This document shows positions 25,201 to 36,716 of a stretch of 64,000 nucleotides of DNA, piece after piece. The notes beneath the pieces were generated by a model. The model was not told the DNA's origin, made no database searches, and was given only the letters and a program-made list of their open reading frames with translations. Origin of the DNA: Burkholderia sp. D-99 (lineage in GTDB: Bacteria; Pseudomonadota; Gammaproteobacteria; Burkholderiales; Burkholderiaceae); the NCBI RefSeq assembly GCF_011605345.1, contig NZ_JAAOXM010000008.1:124001-188000 (forward strand), given 5' to 3'. Position numbers and translations under genes: made by a program. Within the stretch, counting starts at the first letter, position 1. Every line of letters starts with the position of its first letter.

Positions 25201-26747
25201 GACGGCTCTCCTTGATGTTGTTCTTGCGCCGGTATGTCGTAGAGCGGGGCGACGGTGAGCAGCAGCCCGTGGCGGCCGGTGACGCGCACGCGGCAGCCGG
25301 CGGCGAGCGGCGCGCTGCTGGCCACGCGCCAGCGCTCGCCGCGCACGCGCGCCCAGCCGGCGGCGGACGGCGCGGCGCCGGCCGCGCCATGCGGCTGGTC
25401 GGCCTGCAGGCCGTCGTCGAGCACCTCGCCGATGCTGCCGACCATCGCCTCGGCGCCCGTCACGACCGGGCGCCGCCGCGCGCGCAGCGCGACGCTTGAC
25501 ACGCCCGCGACGAGCAGCCCGCCGCCGAGCGCCAGGCTCGCGATCACGGGCCACGGAATCCCGTAGCCGGGCACGTCGGTGTCGATCAGCATCAGCGCGC
25601 CGATCGTGAACGACACGATTCCGCCGAAGCCGAGCACGCCGAAGGTCGGCAGGAACGCCTCGGCGACGAGGCAACCGAGGCCGAGCAGCACGAGGCCGAG
25701 GCCCGCATAGCTGATCGGCAGCAACTGCATCGCGAACAGCCCGACCAGCAGGCAGATCGTGCCGACGACGCCCGGCAGTACGAAGCCGGGGTTCGCGAAC
25801 TCGAAGAAGAGGCCGTAGATGCCGATCGTCAACAGGATCAGTGCGACGTTCGGGTCGGTGATGATCGCCAGGAAACGGCTGCGCCAGTCGGGCTCGACCA
25901 CGACGAGCGGCGCATGCGCGGTCGCGAGCCGCACCGTGCCGGCAGTGGTCGTTGCGCTATGGCCGTCGAGCTGGCGCGCGAGGTCGGCGGGATCCTGCGC
26001 GATCAGGTCGACGACGTGCTGCGCACGCGCCTCGCTGGCCGACAGGCTGACGGCTTCGCGCACCGCACGCTCGCCCCAGGCGGCATTGCGCCCGCGCAGC
26101 TGTGCGAGGCCGCGGATATAGGCCGATGCGTCCTGCATCGCCTTGCGGATCTCGGTCGATTGCGTGTCGGTCGGCAGTGCGGCGGGCGATGCGTCCGATG
26201 CGCCGGATGCACCCGGCGGCGCCCGCGGTGCAACGGGGTTCCCGCCCGGCGGCGCGGCGCCGCCGATGCCGAACTGCACGGGCGACGCCGCGCCGAGATT
26301 GGTGCCGGGCGCCATCGCCGCGAAGTGGCTGGCATAGACGATGTAGGTGCCCGCGCTGGCGGCCCGCGCGCCGCCCGGCGCGACGAACGCGGCGACCGGC
26401 ACGGGCGAGCCGAGGATGGCCTTGATGATCTGCCGCATCGACGTGTCGAGGCCGCCGGGCGTGTCGAGCTGCAGGATCGCGAGCGGCGCGTGCTGGCGTG
26501 CCGCGCGGTCAAGCGAGCGCACGATGAAATCGGCGCTGGCCGGCCCGATCGCGCCGTTGATCGGGATCACGATGACCGGGCGGGCGGTGGCGGGTGCTTC
26601 GGCGGAGGGCGGCGCGGCGACCGCGGCACACACGACGAGCAGCGCCGCGAACAGCGCGGCGCGCGCGACCCGCGCGGACAGCGGGTGACGAGGGTGGCCG
26701 CCGGGCGTGGCAGGCGCCGGCGACGGCTCGTGACGGTGAAATTGCAT
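25197..26747 (-). CDS. NfeD-type membrane serine protease (ClpP class)
   Basis: Membrane-bound serine protease of 516 residues of the NfeD1b type. It has an N-terminal signal or anchor segment (about 29-45) and a ClpP-like protease domain (about 57-280) with the nucleophile Ser131 in ARAASAGTY and a candidate Lys base in the EIRKAMQD region. A block of four or five transmembrane helices follows (about 300-440), then a C-terminal OB-fold NfeD domain. An insertion rich in Pro/Ala/Gly (about 160-195) is unusual. It overlaps the slipin start by 4 bp. By analogy with PH1510/PH1511 it cleaves the slipin C-terminus and helps membrane quality control. Confidence 0.9.
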   Translation of the reverse strand: MQFHRHEPSPAPATPGGHPRHPLSARVARAALFAALLVVCAAVAAPPSAEAPATARPVIVIPINGAIGPASADFIVRSLDRAARQHAPLAILQLDTPGGLDTSMRQIIKAILGSPVPVAAFVAPGGARAASAGTYIVYASHFAAMAPGTNLGAASPVQFGIGGAAPPGGNPVAPRAPPGASGASDASPAALPTDTQSTEIRKAMQDASAYIRGLAQLRGRNAAWGERAVREAVSLSASEARAQHVVDLIAQDPADLARQLDGHSATTTAGTVRLATAHAPLVVVEPDWRSRFLAIITDPNVALILLTIGIYGLFFEFANPGFVLPGVVGTICLLVGLFAMQLLPISYAGLGLVLLGLGCLVAEAFLPTFGVLGFGGIVSFTIGALMLIDTDVPGYGIPWPVIASLALGGGLLVAGVSSVALRARRRPVVTGAEAMVGSIGEVLDDGLQADQPHGAAGAAPSAAGWARVRGERWRVASSAPLAAGCRVRVTGRHGLLLTVAPLYDIPAQEQHQGEPS

Positions 26748-26868
26748 CGGGACGTCCGGGCGGCGCGCGGCTGCGCGCGGTCCGGCTTGCGGAAAGGGCG
26801 TGGGCCCGATGCTTAAAGATTAGGCGGTTTCGGCGGAAAGCGCGAAGCGACGGCCGTGCCGGCCGGCT

Positions 26869-27903
26869 TCAGACCGCGCCGCCGCCCCGCGCGAGCACTT
26901 CGTCGCGATAGTCGGCCGGGCTGCGCCCGCTCCATTTGCGGAACGCGCGGTAGAACGCGCTCGGTTCCGCGAAACCGGTTGCAGCCGCGACGTCGGCGAT
27001 CGTACGCGCGGGGTCGGCCAGCGCCTCGAACGCGAGATCGCGCCGCAGCGTGTCCTTGATCGACTGGTAGGCCTGGCCTTCCTGGTGCAGCTTGCGGCGC
27101 AGCGTGGCCTCGGCCACGTGCAGCCGCGCGGCCATCCCGCCCGCGCCCGGCCACGCGGCGGGCGGCATCCCGCGCAGCACCGCGCGCACGCGCTGCGCGA
27201 GTGCGTTCGGGTTGCGGTACTTGACGATGAAGCTCGCCGGCGCGTTGCGCAGGAACGTCTTCAGCGTCTTCGCGTTCTGCACGACCGGCAGTGTCGCGAA
27301 TTCGGGATCGAAATCGACATACGAATCGGGTTCGTTGAACCGCATGTCGTCGCAGAACATCGACGGGTATTCGTGGTCGGCGGGCGGCGTGTCGCAGCGG
27401 AAGCTCGCATGCAGCAGCGGAATGCGGCGCCCGATCAGCCAGCAGGTGAGCCCGTACACGATGATGAAATAGGTCGCGTACGTGAACATCGCGGGCGTCG
27501 CGCCGTTGTTGCGGTGCACGAAGCGCAGCCGCACGCGCTGCGGGTTCGCGTCGAGTTCCGCGTGCAGGTCGTCGAGCACGCAGTGCATGAAATTCACCGC
27601 GCGCGCCATCGCGTGCAGCCCGTCTTTCGCGGACAGCGCGGACTGGCTCATCGCGATGAAGCTGCCGCTGCGCATCGGGTGGCGATCCTGCCCGAAAAAC
27701 TCGTCGTCGAGCGTGCGTGCGATCGCGTTCCACAGCGCGCCGTATTGCTGCGCGCTCACGCGTGCGCGCGGCTGCCCGAGCAGCGCGGGTGCGATGCCGG
27801 CCTGCGCGAGCAGCGGCTCGGCCGCGACGCCGCGCCGCGTGGCGAGCGCGACGCTGTAAGCGACGAGGCTGATCGCGACGGTTCCCTTGTCTTCCTGCTT
27901 CAT
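26869..27903 (-). CDS. AraC-family regulator, OruR-like
   Basis: Transcriptional regulator of 344 residues. An N-terminal ligand-binding domain of the arabinose_bd type (PF12625) covers about 15-210, and a C-terminal AraC double helix-turn-helix covers about 235-340 (HVAEATLRRKLHQEGQAYQ and TIADVAAATGFAEPSAFYRA). It is divergent from the valine/isobutyrate catabolism genes, with 137 bp between start codons, so it probably activates them in response to a branched-chain intermediate. The ligand is not known. Confidence 0.88.
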   Translation of the reverse strand: MKQEDKGTVAISLVAYSVALATRRGVAAEPLLAQAGIAPALLGQPRARVSAQQYGALWNAIARTLDDEFFGQDRHPMRSGSFIAMSQSALSAKDGLHAMARAVNFMHCVLDDLHAELDANPQRVRLRFVHRNNGATPAMFTYATYFIIVYGLTCWLIGRRIPLLHASFRCDTPPADHEYPSMFCDDMRFNEPDSYVDFDPEFATLPVVQNAKTLKTFLRNAPASFIVKYRNPNALAQRVRAVLRGMPPAAWPGAGGMAARLHVAEATLRRKLHQEGQAYQSIKDTLRRDLAFEALADPARTIADVAAATGFAEPSAFYRAFRKWSGRSPADYRDEVLARGGGAV

Positions 27904-27938
27904 CCGTGCCGCCGGTGTGGCAAAAACGCTCAGTGTAA

Positions 27939-29174
<1,236 letters not shown>

Positions 29175-29334
29175 GCCGCGACGGTCGCCCCGGTCGAAAC
29201 ATCGAGCAGGGCACGAGGGCAGCGCGGCGAACGCGGCACGCAACGACGTGACCGTGCGCCGCACCAGCGGAAACCGTGCATGGGCTGCAGCGCATGCGCC
29301 GGTTGACCGCGAGACATGGAGACTGGAGGAAACG

Positions 29335-31041
29335 ATGACGGTACAGGCATTCCTGAACGCACGCGACTTTCTGCTGCGCCATCGCACCGACTACGAAACC
29401 GCGTACCGCGAGTTCGAATGGCCGGTGCTCGACGCATTCAACTGGGCGCTCGACTACTTCGACCCGATGGCACGCGGCAACGACCAGCCCGCGCTGTGGA
29501 TCGTCGACGCGGCGACCGGCACGGGCGATCCGTATTCGTTCGCGCAGATGTCCGAGCGTTCGTCGCGGATCGCGAACTGGCTGCGCTCGATCGGCGTCGT
29601 GCGCGGCGACCGCATTCTGCTGATGCTGCCGAACCGTGTCGAGTTGTGGGACGCGATGCTCGCCGCGATGAAGCTCGGCGCGATCGTGCTGCCTGCCACC
29701 ACGCAACTGTCGCCCGACGACGTGCGCGACCGCGTGCAGATCGGCGGCGCGAAATACGCGATCGTCGACGAGAACGAAACCGCGAAATTCGAACAGCCCG
29801 ACCTCGGACTCACGCAGAAGATCGTCGCGGGCGCGCCGCGTGCGGGCTGGCTCGCGATGAACGACGGCTACGCGGCGAGCGCCGAATTCGAGCCGGACGC
29901 CGTCACGCACGCGAACGATCCGATGCTGCTGTACTTCACGTCGGGCACGACGTCGAAGCCGAAGCTCGTCGAGCATACGCACCGCACCTATCCGGTCGGC
30001 CATCTGTCGACGATGTACTGGGTCGGCCTGCAGCCGGGCGACATCCACTGGAACATCAGCTCGCCGGGCTGGGCGAAGCACGCGTGGAGCTGCTTCTTCG
30101 CGCCGTGGAATGCGCAGGCGTGCGTGTTCGCATTCAACTACGCGCGCTTCGAGCCGAAGGTCGTGCTCGATGCGCTCGTCAAATACCAGGTGACGACGCT
30201 GTGTGCGCCGCCGACCGTGTGGCGCATGCTCGTGCAGCAGCCGCTCGCGTCGTTCGACGTGAAGCTGCGCGAGATCGTCGGCGCGGGCGAGCCGCTGAAT
30301 CCCGAGATCATCGAGCGCGTGAAGAAGGCGTGGGGCATCGCGATTCGCGACGGCTACGGCCAGACCGAGACGACCTGCCTGATCGGCAACTCGCCGGGCC
30401 AGCCGGTGGTCGCGGGCTCGATGGGCCGGCCGCTACCCGGCTACCGCATTGCGCTGCTCGACCCGGACGGCGCGCCCGTGACCGAAGGTGAAGTCGCGCT
30501 GCCGATCGGCGCGGACGTCACGCGCCCGGTCGGGCTGATGACCGGCTACGCAAACAATCCCGATGCGACGGCCCATGCGATGCGCGACGGCCACTACCGC
30601 ACGTCGGACATCGCGATGCGCGGCGACGACGGCTACTACGTGTACATCGGCCGCGCGGACGACGTGTTCAAGTCGTCCGACTACCGGCTGAGCCCGTTCG
30701 AACTCGAGAGCGTGCTGATCGAGCATCCGGCGATCGCCGAAGCGGCCGTCGTGCCGAGCCCCGACCCCGTGCGGCTGTCGGTGCCGAAGACCTTCATCAC
30801 GCTGCGGCAGGGCTACGAGGAAAGCCCCGAACTCGCGCTGGAAATCTTCCGTTTCTCGCGCGAGAAGCTCGCGCCGTACAAGCGGATCCGCCGCCTGCAG
30901 TTCGCGGAGCTGCCGAAGACGATCTCGGGGAAGATCCGCCGCGTCGAATTGCGCCGCCGCGAGATCGAGCGCGGCGACGATGCAAGTGAACGGATGCCCG
31001 GCGAATACTGGGAAGAGGATTTCGCCGCTGAATTGAAGTGA
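29335..31041 (+). CDS. Acyl-CoA synthetase (AMP-dependent)
   Basis: ANL-superfamily enzyme of 568 residues that activates a carboxylic acid to its CoA ester using ATP. The phosphate-binding loop is YFTSGTTSKPK (200-210), A5 is GYGQTETTCLIGN, and the C-terminal hinge and catalytic Lys occur in AELPKTISGKIRRVELRR. It resembles medium/short-chain acyl-CoA synthetases (ACSM/MACS type). The start follows GGAGGAAACG. In this operon it could activate isobutyrate or another branched short-chain acid so that exogenous acid enters the valine route. Confidence 0.9.
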   Translation: MTVQAFLNARDFLLRHRTDYETAYREFEWPVLDAFNWALDYFDPMARGNDQPALWIVDAATGTGDPYSFAQMSERSSRIANWLRSIGVVRGDRILLMLPNRVELWDAMLAAMKLGAIVLPATTQLSPDDVRDRVQIGGAKYAIVDENETAKFEQPDLGLTQKIVAGAPRAGWLAMNDGYAASAEFEPDAVTHANDPMLLYFTSGTTSKPKLVEHTHRTYPVGHLSTMYWVGLQPGDIHWNISSPGWAKHAWSCFFAPWNAQACVFAFNYARFEPKVVLDALVKYQVTTLCAPPTVWRMLVQQPLASFDVKLREIVGAGEPLNPEIIERVKKAWGIAIRDGYGQTETTCLIGNSPGQPVVAGSMGRPLPGYRIALLDPDGAPVTEGEVALPIGADVTRPVGLMTGYANNPDATAHAMRDGHYRTSDIAMRGDDGYYVYIGRADDVFKSSDYRLSPFELESVLIEHPAIAEAAVVPSPDPVRLSVPKTFITLRQGYEESPELALEIFRFSREKLAPYKRIRRLQFAELPKTISGKIRRVELRRREIERGDDASERMPGEYWEEDFAAELK

Positions 31042-31151
31042 CGTGACCGCGGGCCGCGCGCGCCGCAATTCGCGGCCGCCGCCCGCAGCCGAATTGAACC
31101 GGCCGCGCGGCGATATCGCGCTTCGCGGCCCTCTGCAAGGAGATTGGATCG

Positions 31152-32666
31152 ATGAACGCGAATTCGAAAGACGTGCCGACGGTCAAGCTGCTGATCGATG
31201 GCACCTTCGTCGAGTCCGCCACGAACGAGTGGCGCGACATCGTCAACCCGGCGACGCAACAGGTGCTCGCGCGCGTGCCGTTCGCGACCGTCGCGGAAGT
31301 CGACGCGGCCGTGCAGGCCGCGCACACCGCGTACGCGACGTGGAAGAACACGCCGATCGCCGCGCGCATGCGCATCATGCTGAAGTTCCAGGATCTCGTG
31401 CGCACGAACCAGCAGCGCATCGCGAAGACGCTGACGGCCGAGCAGGGCAAGACGATTCCCGACGCCGAAGGCGACATCTTCCGCGGCCTTGAAGTCGTCG
31501 AGCACGCGTGCTCGATCGGTTCGCTGCAGCTCGGTGAATTCGCGGAGAACGTCGCGGGCGGCGTCGACACCTACACGCTGCGCCAGCCGCTCGGCGTGTG
31601 CGCGGGCATCACGCCGTTCAACTTCCCCGCGATGATCCCGCTGTGGATGTTCCCGATGGCGATCGTCTGCGGCAACACGTTCGTGCTGAAGCCGTCGGAA
31701 CAGGATCCGATGTCGACGATGGAGCTCGTTGAGCTCGCGATCGAGGCCGGCGTTCCGAAAGGCGTACTGAACGTCGTGCACGGCGGCAAGGAAGTCGTCG
31801 ACGCAATCTGCACGCATCCGCTCGTGAAGGCCATCTCGTTCGTCGGCTCGACAGCAGTCGGCACGCACGTGTACAACCTCGGCAGCGCGCACGGCAAGCG
31901 CGTGCAGTCGATGATGGGCGCGAAGAACCATGCGGTGGTGTTGCCGGATGCGAACCGCGAGCAGACGATCAACGCGCTCGTCGGCGCCGGCTTCGGCGCG
32001 GCAGGGCAGCGCTGCATGGCGACATCGGTCGCGGTGCTGGTTGGCGAAGCGCGCGACTGGCTGCCCGATCTCGTCGCAAAGGCGAAGCTTCTGAAGGTGA
32101 ATTCGGGCGCGGAAGCCGGCACCGACGTCGGCCCGGTCGTGTCGAAAACCGCGAAGGAGCGCATCCTGTCGCTGATCGAAGCGGGTGTGAACGAAGGCGC
32201 GAAGCTCGAGCTGGACGGCCGCGACGTGAAAGTGGCCGGCTACGAAAGCGGCAACTTCATCGGCCCGACGATCTTCTCGGGCGTGAAGACCGGCATGTCG
32301 ATCTACACGCACGAAATCTTCGGCCCGGTGCTCGTCGTGCTCGAAGCCGACTCGCTCGACGACGCGATCGCGCTCGTCAACGCAAACCCGTTCGGCAACG
32401 GCGTCGGCCTGTTCACGCAAAGCGGCGCGGCGGCGCGCAAGTTCCAGAGCGAGATCGACATCGGCCAGGTCGGCATCAACATCCCGATCCCGGTACCGGT
32501 GCCGTTCTTCAGCTTCACCGGTTCGCGTGGCTCGAAGCTCGGCGATCTCGGCCCGTACGGCAAGCAGGTCGTGCAGTTCTACACGCAGACCAAGACGGTC
32601 ACCGCGCGCTGGTTCGACGACGACACGACGGCCGGCCCGGTGAACACGACGATCCGGCTGCATTGA
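31152..32666 (+). CDS. mmsA: Methylmalonate-semialdehyde dehydrogenase (acylating)
   Basis: CoA-acylating aldehyde dehydrogenase of 504 residues, converting methylmalonate semialdehyde to propionyl-CoA in valine breakdown. The nucleophile Cys288 lies in [10 protein letters not shown]. The general-base Glu of ordinary aldehyde dehydrogenases is replaced in [10 protein letters not shown], which is the MMSDH hallmark. Length and the C-terminal block ([20 protein letters not shown]) fit the family. It is followed 18 bp later by mmsB. The Shine-Dalgarno AAGGAGATTGG precedes the ATG. Confidence 0.96.
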   Translation: MNANSKDVPTVKLLIDGTFVESATNEWRDIVNPATQQVLARVPFATVAEVDAAVQAAHTAYATWKNTPIAARMRIMLKFQDLVRTNQQRIAKTLTAEQGKTIPDAEGDIFRGLEVVEHACSIGSLQLGEFAENVAGGVDTYTLRQPLGVCAGITPFNFPAMIPLWMFPMAIVCGNTFVLKPSEQDPMSTMELVELAIEAGVPKGVLNVVHGGKEVVDAICTHPLVKAISFVGSTAVGTHVYNLGSAHGKRVQSMMGAKNHAVVLPDANREQTINALVGAGFGAAGQRCMATSVAVLVGEARDWLPDLVAKAKLLKVNSGAEAGTDVGPVVSKTAKERILSLIEAGVNEGAKLELDGRDVKVAGYESGNFIGPTIFSGVKTGMSIYTHEIFGPVLVVLEADSLDDAIALVNANPFGNGVGLFTQSGAAARKFQSEIDIGQVGINIPIPVPVPFFSFTGSRGSKLGDLGPYGKQVVQFYTQTKTVTARWFDDDTTAGPVNTTIRLH

Positions 32667-32684
32667 CCAGCGGAGGACTCCAAA

Positions 32685-33587
32685 ATGAAAATCGGATTTA
32701 TCGGCCTCGGCCACATGGGCGCACCGATGGCGCTGAACCTGCTGAAAGCCGGCCATGAAGTACATGCATTCGACCTGAGCGCCGATGCATTGCGCGCGCT
32801 GCAGGACGCCGGTGCGCAGGTGGCTGCATCGCCGCGCGATGCGGCATCGGGCGCGACGTTCGTGATCACGATGCTGCCGGCTGCCCCGCACGTGCGCTCG
32901 GTGCTGTCCGGCGAGAACGGCGTGCTGGCCGGCCTCGGCGCAGGCGCGACCGTGATCGATTCGAGCACGATCGACCCGGCTAGCGCACAGGCGTTCGGCG
33001 CGCTGGTGCGCGAGCACGGCGGCGCGTTCGTCGATGCGCCGGTGTCAGGCGGCACCGGCGGCGCGGCGGCAGGCACCTTGACCTTCATGGTCGGCGGCAG
33101 CGATGCGGATTTCGAGCGCGTGAAGCCCGTGCTCGCCGGCATGGGCAAGAACATCGTCCATTGCGGCGCGACGGGGATGGGGCAGGTCGCGAAGGTCTGC
33201 AACAACCTCGTGCTCGGCATCTCGATGGCGGCCGTGTCGGAGGCGATGTCGCTTGGTGTCGCACTCGGCATCGACCCGAAGGTGCTGGCGGGCATCGTCA
33301 ACACGTCGACGGGCCGTTGCTGGAGCTCGGATACCTACAACCCGTATCCGGGCGTGATCGAGACTGCGCCGTCGTCGCGCGGCTACTCGGGCGGCTTCGG
33401 CACCGACCTGATGCTGAAGGATCTCGGCCTCGCGAACGACGCCGCGAAGCAGGCACGCCAGCCCGTCTATCTCGGCGCGCTCGCGCAGCAGCTGTACCAG
33501 ACGATGAGCAGCCGCGGCGACGGGCAACTCGATTTCTCGGCGGTGATCCGCCTGTACCAACCGGCAACGAAGAAGGACGCCTCATGA
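32685..33587 (+). CDS. mmsB: 3-Hydroxyisobutyrate dehydrogenase
   Basis: NAD-dependent dehydrogenase of 300 residues that oxidises 3-hydroxyisobutyrate to methylmalonate semialdehyde, the step before MmsA. Blocks: nucleotide-binding GLGHMGAPMALNLL (residues 6-19), substrate-binding DAPVSGGTGGAAAGTLTFMV, and the catalytic Lys in GQVAKVCNNLVLG. The C-terminal domain (MLKDLGLANDAAKQ) is typical. Its stop overlaps the start of the enoyl-CoA hydratase gene by 4 bp, showing an operon. Confidence 0.95.
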   Translation: MKIGFIGLGHMGAPMALNLLKAGHEVHAFDLSADALRALQDAGAQVAASPRDAASGATFVITMLPAAPHVRSVLSGENGVLAGLGAGATVIDSSTIDPASAQAFGALVREHGGAFVDAPVSGGTGGAAAGTLTFMVGGSDADFERVKPVLAGMGKNIVHCGATGMGQVAKVCNNLVLGISMAAVSEAMSLGVALGIDPKVLAGIVNTSTGRCWSSDTYNPYPGVIETAPSSRGYSGGFGTDLMLKDLGLANDAAKQARQPVYLGALAQQLYQTMSSRGDGQLDFSAVIRLYQPATKKDAS

Positions 33588-34375
33588 TCGAACTGGACTA
33601 CGTCGACGACGGCGCGATCGTGTGCGCGACGCTCAAGCGTCCGCCCGCGAACGCCTTTACCGCCGACGGGCTGCAGCAACTGCAGGAAACCGTCGCCGAG
33701 CTGAATGCGAACCCGCGCGTGCGCGCGCTGGTGGTCACCGGCGACGGCCCGAAGTTCTTCAGCGCGGGCGCCGATCTCAACACGTTCGCCGAAGGCGACC
33801 GCGCGGTCGCGCGCGCGATGGCATCGCGCTTCGGCGCGGCGTTCGAGGCGCTGCACGACGCGCGTGTCGTGACGATCGCGGCGATCAACGGCTATGCGAT
33901 GGGCGGCGGGCTCGAATGCGCGCTCGCGTGCGACCTGCGGATCGCCGAGACGCATGCGCAGATGGCGCTGCCCGAGCCTTCGGTCGGCCTGCTGCCGTGC
34001 GGGCTCGGCACGCAGACGCTGCCCTGGCTCGTCGGTGAAGGCTGGGCGAAGAAGATCATCCTGACCGGCGCGCGGGTCGATGCGGCCACGGCGCTGCGCA
34101 TCGGTCTCGTCGAGGACGTCGTGGAGTCGGGCGCATCGCGCGATGCAGCGCTGGCGCTGGCGCGCAACGTCGCGCGGCAGAGCCCGCACGCGGTCGCGTA
34201 CAGCAAGGAGCTGATCGGCCTCGCGCGCCGCGGCGTGCCGCGCAGCGCGGCGCTCGCGGTCGAGCGCGAACGCTTCGTCGACCTGTTCGAGACGAACGAT
34301 CCGCGCGAGGGCGTGGCCGCGTTCCTCGGCAAGCGCGCGCCGCAGTGGCACACCGATGGAGAGTCGCAACGATGA
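33584..34375 (+). CDS. Enoyl-CoA hydratase
   Basis: Crotonase-fold hydratase of 263 residues, in this context probably methacrylyl-CoA hydratase of valine breakdown. The oxyanion-hole blocks are FFSAGADLNTFAEGD and INGYAMGGGLECALACDLRI, and the catalytic Glu region is LPEPSVGLLPCGLGTQTLPW. The start overlaps the mmsB stop (ATGA), and its own stop overlaps the next start in the same way, so the three genes are translationally coupled. Confidence 0.9.
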   Translation: MIELDYVDDGAIVCATLKRPPANAFTADGLQQLQETVAELNANPRVRALVVTGDGPKFFSAGADLNTFAEGDRAVARAMASRFGAAFEALHDARVVTIAAINGYAMGGGLECALACDLRIAETHAQMALPEPSVGLLPCGLGTQTLPWLVGEGWAKKIILTGARVDAATALRIGLVEDVVESGASRDAALALARNVARQSPHAVAYSKELIGLARRGVPRSAALAVERERFVDLFETNDPREGVAAFLGKRAPQWHTDGESQR

Positions 34376-35511
34376 GCACGCCGGTCACGAATCACGACGC
34401 GTTCGCGGAGCACGCGCCCGAGGTGCTGTTCCGCGTGGTGAATCGCGTGGCGCTGATCACGCTGAACCGTCCGGCCGCGCTCAACGCGCTGTCGTACGCG
34501 ATGATCGGCGAGCTGGCCGCGCTCCTCGAGCGCTGCCGCGACGATGACCAGATCGTCGCGGTCGTGCTGCGCGGTGCGGGCGAGAAGGGCTTTTGCGCAG
34601 GCGGCGACGTGCGCGCGCTGTACCGGATGGTCGCGCAGCGCGAAACCTGGCTGCCGTTCTTCGTCGACGAGTATCGGCTCGACTACGCGATCCATACGTT
34701 CCCGAAACCGGTGGTCGCGCTGATGGACGGCGTGACGATGGGCGGCGGCATGGGTCTTGCGCAGGGCGCCGCACTGCGCGTCGCGACCGAGCGCAGCAAG
34801 ATCGCGATGCCGGAGACGCGCATCGGCCTCGTGCCCGATGTCGGCGCGACGCATTTCCTGTCGCGCATGCCGGTCGAACTCGAGCTGTACGTCGGGCTGA
34901 CCGGCGCGATGCTGTCGGGCGCCGACGCGCTGACCGCGAAGCTCGCGGATCTGTGCGTGCCGTCCGCTTGGCTCGACACGTTCGAGACGCGCATCGAAAG
35001 CGTCAAGTGGGAAGGCGACGCGTTGCCGCTGCTGCGCAAGGTGTTCGAGCCGCCGTGCAACGTCGTGCCGCATGCGGCGCTCGACGGCCAGATGCCGTGG
35101 ATCGTGCGTCATTTCGACAAGCGCTCGACCGTCGAGCGGATCGTCGCGACGCTGATGCAGGATCTCGCGCGCGAGGAACTGTCGCGCGAGCACCGTCAAT
35201 GGCTGCAGGCGACGCTCGATGCGCTCACGGGCCATTCGCCGACGATGCTCTCCGTGACGCGCGAGGCGCTGCTGCGCGGCCGCCAGATGACGCTGGCCGA
35301 ATCGTTCCGGATGGAACTCGGCATCGTCGCGCGTGCGATCGAGGAAGGCGACTTCTGCGAAGGCGTACGCGCGCATCTCGTCGACAAGGATCGCAAGCCG
35401 CGCTGGGCGCCCGCGTCGCTCGTCGAAGTGCGCGCCGAACGCGTGCGGCATTTCCTGACGTCGCCGTGGAAGCTGTTCGCGCATCCGCTCGCGGCGTTGG
35501 GGGAGGATTGA
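34372..35511 (+). CDS. 3-Hydroxyisobutyryl-CoA hydrolase
   Basis: Crotonase-family thioesterase of 379 residues, longer than hydratases, as expected for HIBYL-CoA hydrolase. It frees 3-hydroxyisobutyrate for MmsB. Diagnostic blocks are GAGEKGFCAGGDVRALYRMV, MDGVTMGGGMGLAQGAALRV and MPETRIGLVPDVGATHFLSR. The C-terminal DFCEGVRAHLVDKDRKPRWA is also typical. It is the last catabolic gene of the operon and overlaps the preceding gene by 4 bp. Confidence 0.93.
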   Translation: MSTPVTNHDAFAEHAPEVLFRVVNRVALITLNRPAALNALSYAMIGELAALLERCRDDDQIVAVVLRGAGEKGFCAGGDVRALYRMVAQRETWLPFFVDEYRLDYAIHTFPKPVVALMDGVTMGGGMGLAQGAALRVATERSKIAMPETRIGLVPDVGATHFLSRMPVELELYVGLTGAMLSGADALTAKLADLCVPSAWLDTFETRIESVKWEGDALPLLRKVFEPPCNVVPHAALDGQMPWIVRHFDKRSTVERIVATLMQDLAREELSREHRQWLQATLDALTGHSPTMLSVTREALLRGRQMTLAESFRMELGIVARAIEEGDFCEGVRAHLVDKDRKPRWAPASLVEVRAERVRHFLTSPWKLFAHPLAALGED

Positions 35512-35536
35512 ACTGCCGGCACCGGGCCGCTGCCCG

Positions 35537-36580
35537 ATGAAGGCACTCGCCTATCTTGCCTGTCTGGCCGTGGTCGGCATGGCGCTGCAGTATGCGGGCC
35601 TCCCGCATGGCCTGCTGCTCGGCTCGATCCTTGCCGCATCGATCGCGACCAGCCGGTTCGGCTTCGCGCCCGGGTTGCGCTTCGGGCTGGAGTACGTGCA
35701 GATCGTGCTCGGCATGGCGACCGGCTTGCTGTTCAAGTCGTGGGACACGCAGATGGTCGTCTCGATCGTGCCGAGCCTCGGCGTCTTGCTCGTCTGTCTG
35801 GCGGCGCAGGTCGCGGTCGGCAGCCTCTGGCTGTCCCGCGTAGCGCGCTGGAACCGGACCGACGCGCTGCTGGCCGTCTATCCCGGCGCGCTTGCCGCGG
35901 TATTCGACCTGCTGGAGTCCGAGCGCGCATCGAGCAAGGTGATCGTCGTGCATCTGGTGCGGCTCATCTCGATCACGATGCTGGTGAGTTTCTTCATTCC
36001 GGCGCACGGCGGCGCACCGCTGCCGGCGACCGGCGCCGCGCTGCCGGCAGCGGCGCTGCTGGCGCTGGCGGTGCTGGTGGCGCTCTGCGTGCTGGTCGGG
36101 CGCGCGCTGCTCGGGCTCGGCGTCCCCGCGCCGTTCATGATCACCGCGATCGTGCTGACAGGCGTCTTCGTGAAGGCGGGCTGGCTGCATGCGTTCGAGA
36201 TGCCGGCGTGGAGCGTCGATGCGGCGTCGGTCATCCTCGGGGCACTGATCGGCGCGCAGTTCAGGCAGATCAGCATTGCGGACGCGCTGCGCTACGGCCG
36301 GACCGGCCTCGTGTGCATCGCGCTGATGCTGATGATCGCCGGGGCGTTTGCGGCGGTGACGGCGCGCTTGTCCGGCTACGGCGTGCTGCCGCTTTGGCTC
36401 TCGTATGCGCCGGGGGCCATCGAGACGATCACGATCGTCGCGTATGGCGGCGGCCTGAGCGTCGTGTTCGTGTTGATGCATCATCTGACGCGCCTGGTCG
36501 TGCTGCACTTCGCGCCGGCGGTGCTCGTCCGTGCGCGCCGCCGACGCATGCCGGCGATCGGGAGCGGAGCCGGCGAATAG
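35537..36580 (+). CDS. AbrB-family membrane protein (PF05145)
   Basis: Inner-membrane protein of 347 residues with about ten hydrophobic segments. It fits the AbrB/ammonia-monooxygenase-like family PF05145, whose two halves are repeats (PHGLLLGSILAASIATSRFG in the first half, APFMITAIVLTGVFVKAGWL in the second). The C-terminal LSYAPGAIETITIVAYGGGL is a family hallmark. It starts 26 bp after the valine operon and may be read through from it. The substrate is unknown. The C-terminus runs into a 10-bp minisatellite. Confidence 0.85.
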   Translation: MKALAYLACLAVVGMALQYAGLPHGLLLGSILAASIATSRFGFAPGLRFGLEYVQIVLGMATGLLFKSWDTQMVVSIVPSLGVLLVCLAAQVAVGSLWLSRVARWNRTDALLAVYPGALAAVFDLLESERASSKVIVVHLVRLISITMLVSFFIPAHGGAPLPATGAALPAAALLALAVLVALCVLVGRALLGLGVPAPFMITAIVLTGVFVKAGWLHAFEMPAWSVDAASVILGALIGAQFRQISIADALRYGRTGLVCIALMLMIAGAFAAVTARLSGYGVLPLWLSYAPGAIETITIVAYGGGLSVVFVLMHHLTRLVVLHFAPAVLVRARRRRMPAIGSGAGE

Positions 36581-36620
36581 ACGCACGACAGCGGGCGGAC
36601 GTGCCATGCCGGCAGGCGGC

Positions 36621-36716
36621 CCGTCGTGCGCCGTCGTGCGCCGTCGTGCGCCGTCGAGCACCGTCGAGCACCGTCGAGCACCGTCAAGCGCCGTCAAGCG
36701 CCGTCAAGCGCCGTCA
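36621..36716. repeat. 10-bp minisatellite: three blocks of three variant units
   Basis: Nine perfect 10-bp units in register: three of CCGTCGTGCG, three of CCGTCGAGCA, then three of CCGTCAAGCG, followed by a partial CCGTCA that overlaps the stop codon of the LysR gene at 36714. It lies between the convergent AbrB-family and LysR genes. The 3+3+3 pattern suggests stepwise unit duplication. Confidence 0.9.

Noticed and set aside
36621-36716. CRISPR-like array
   Set aside because: Units are 10 bp and directly adjacent with no unique spacers; no cas genes are present.
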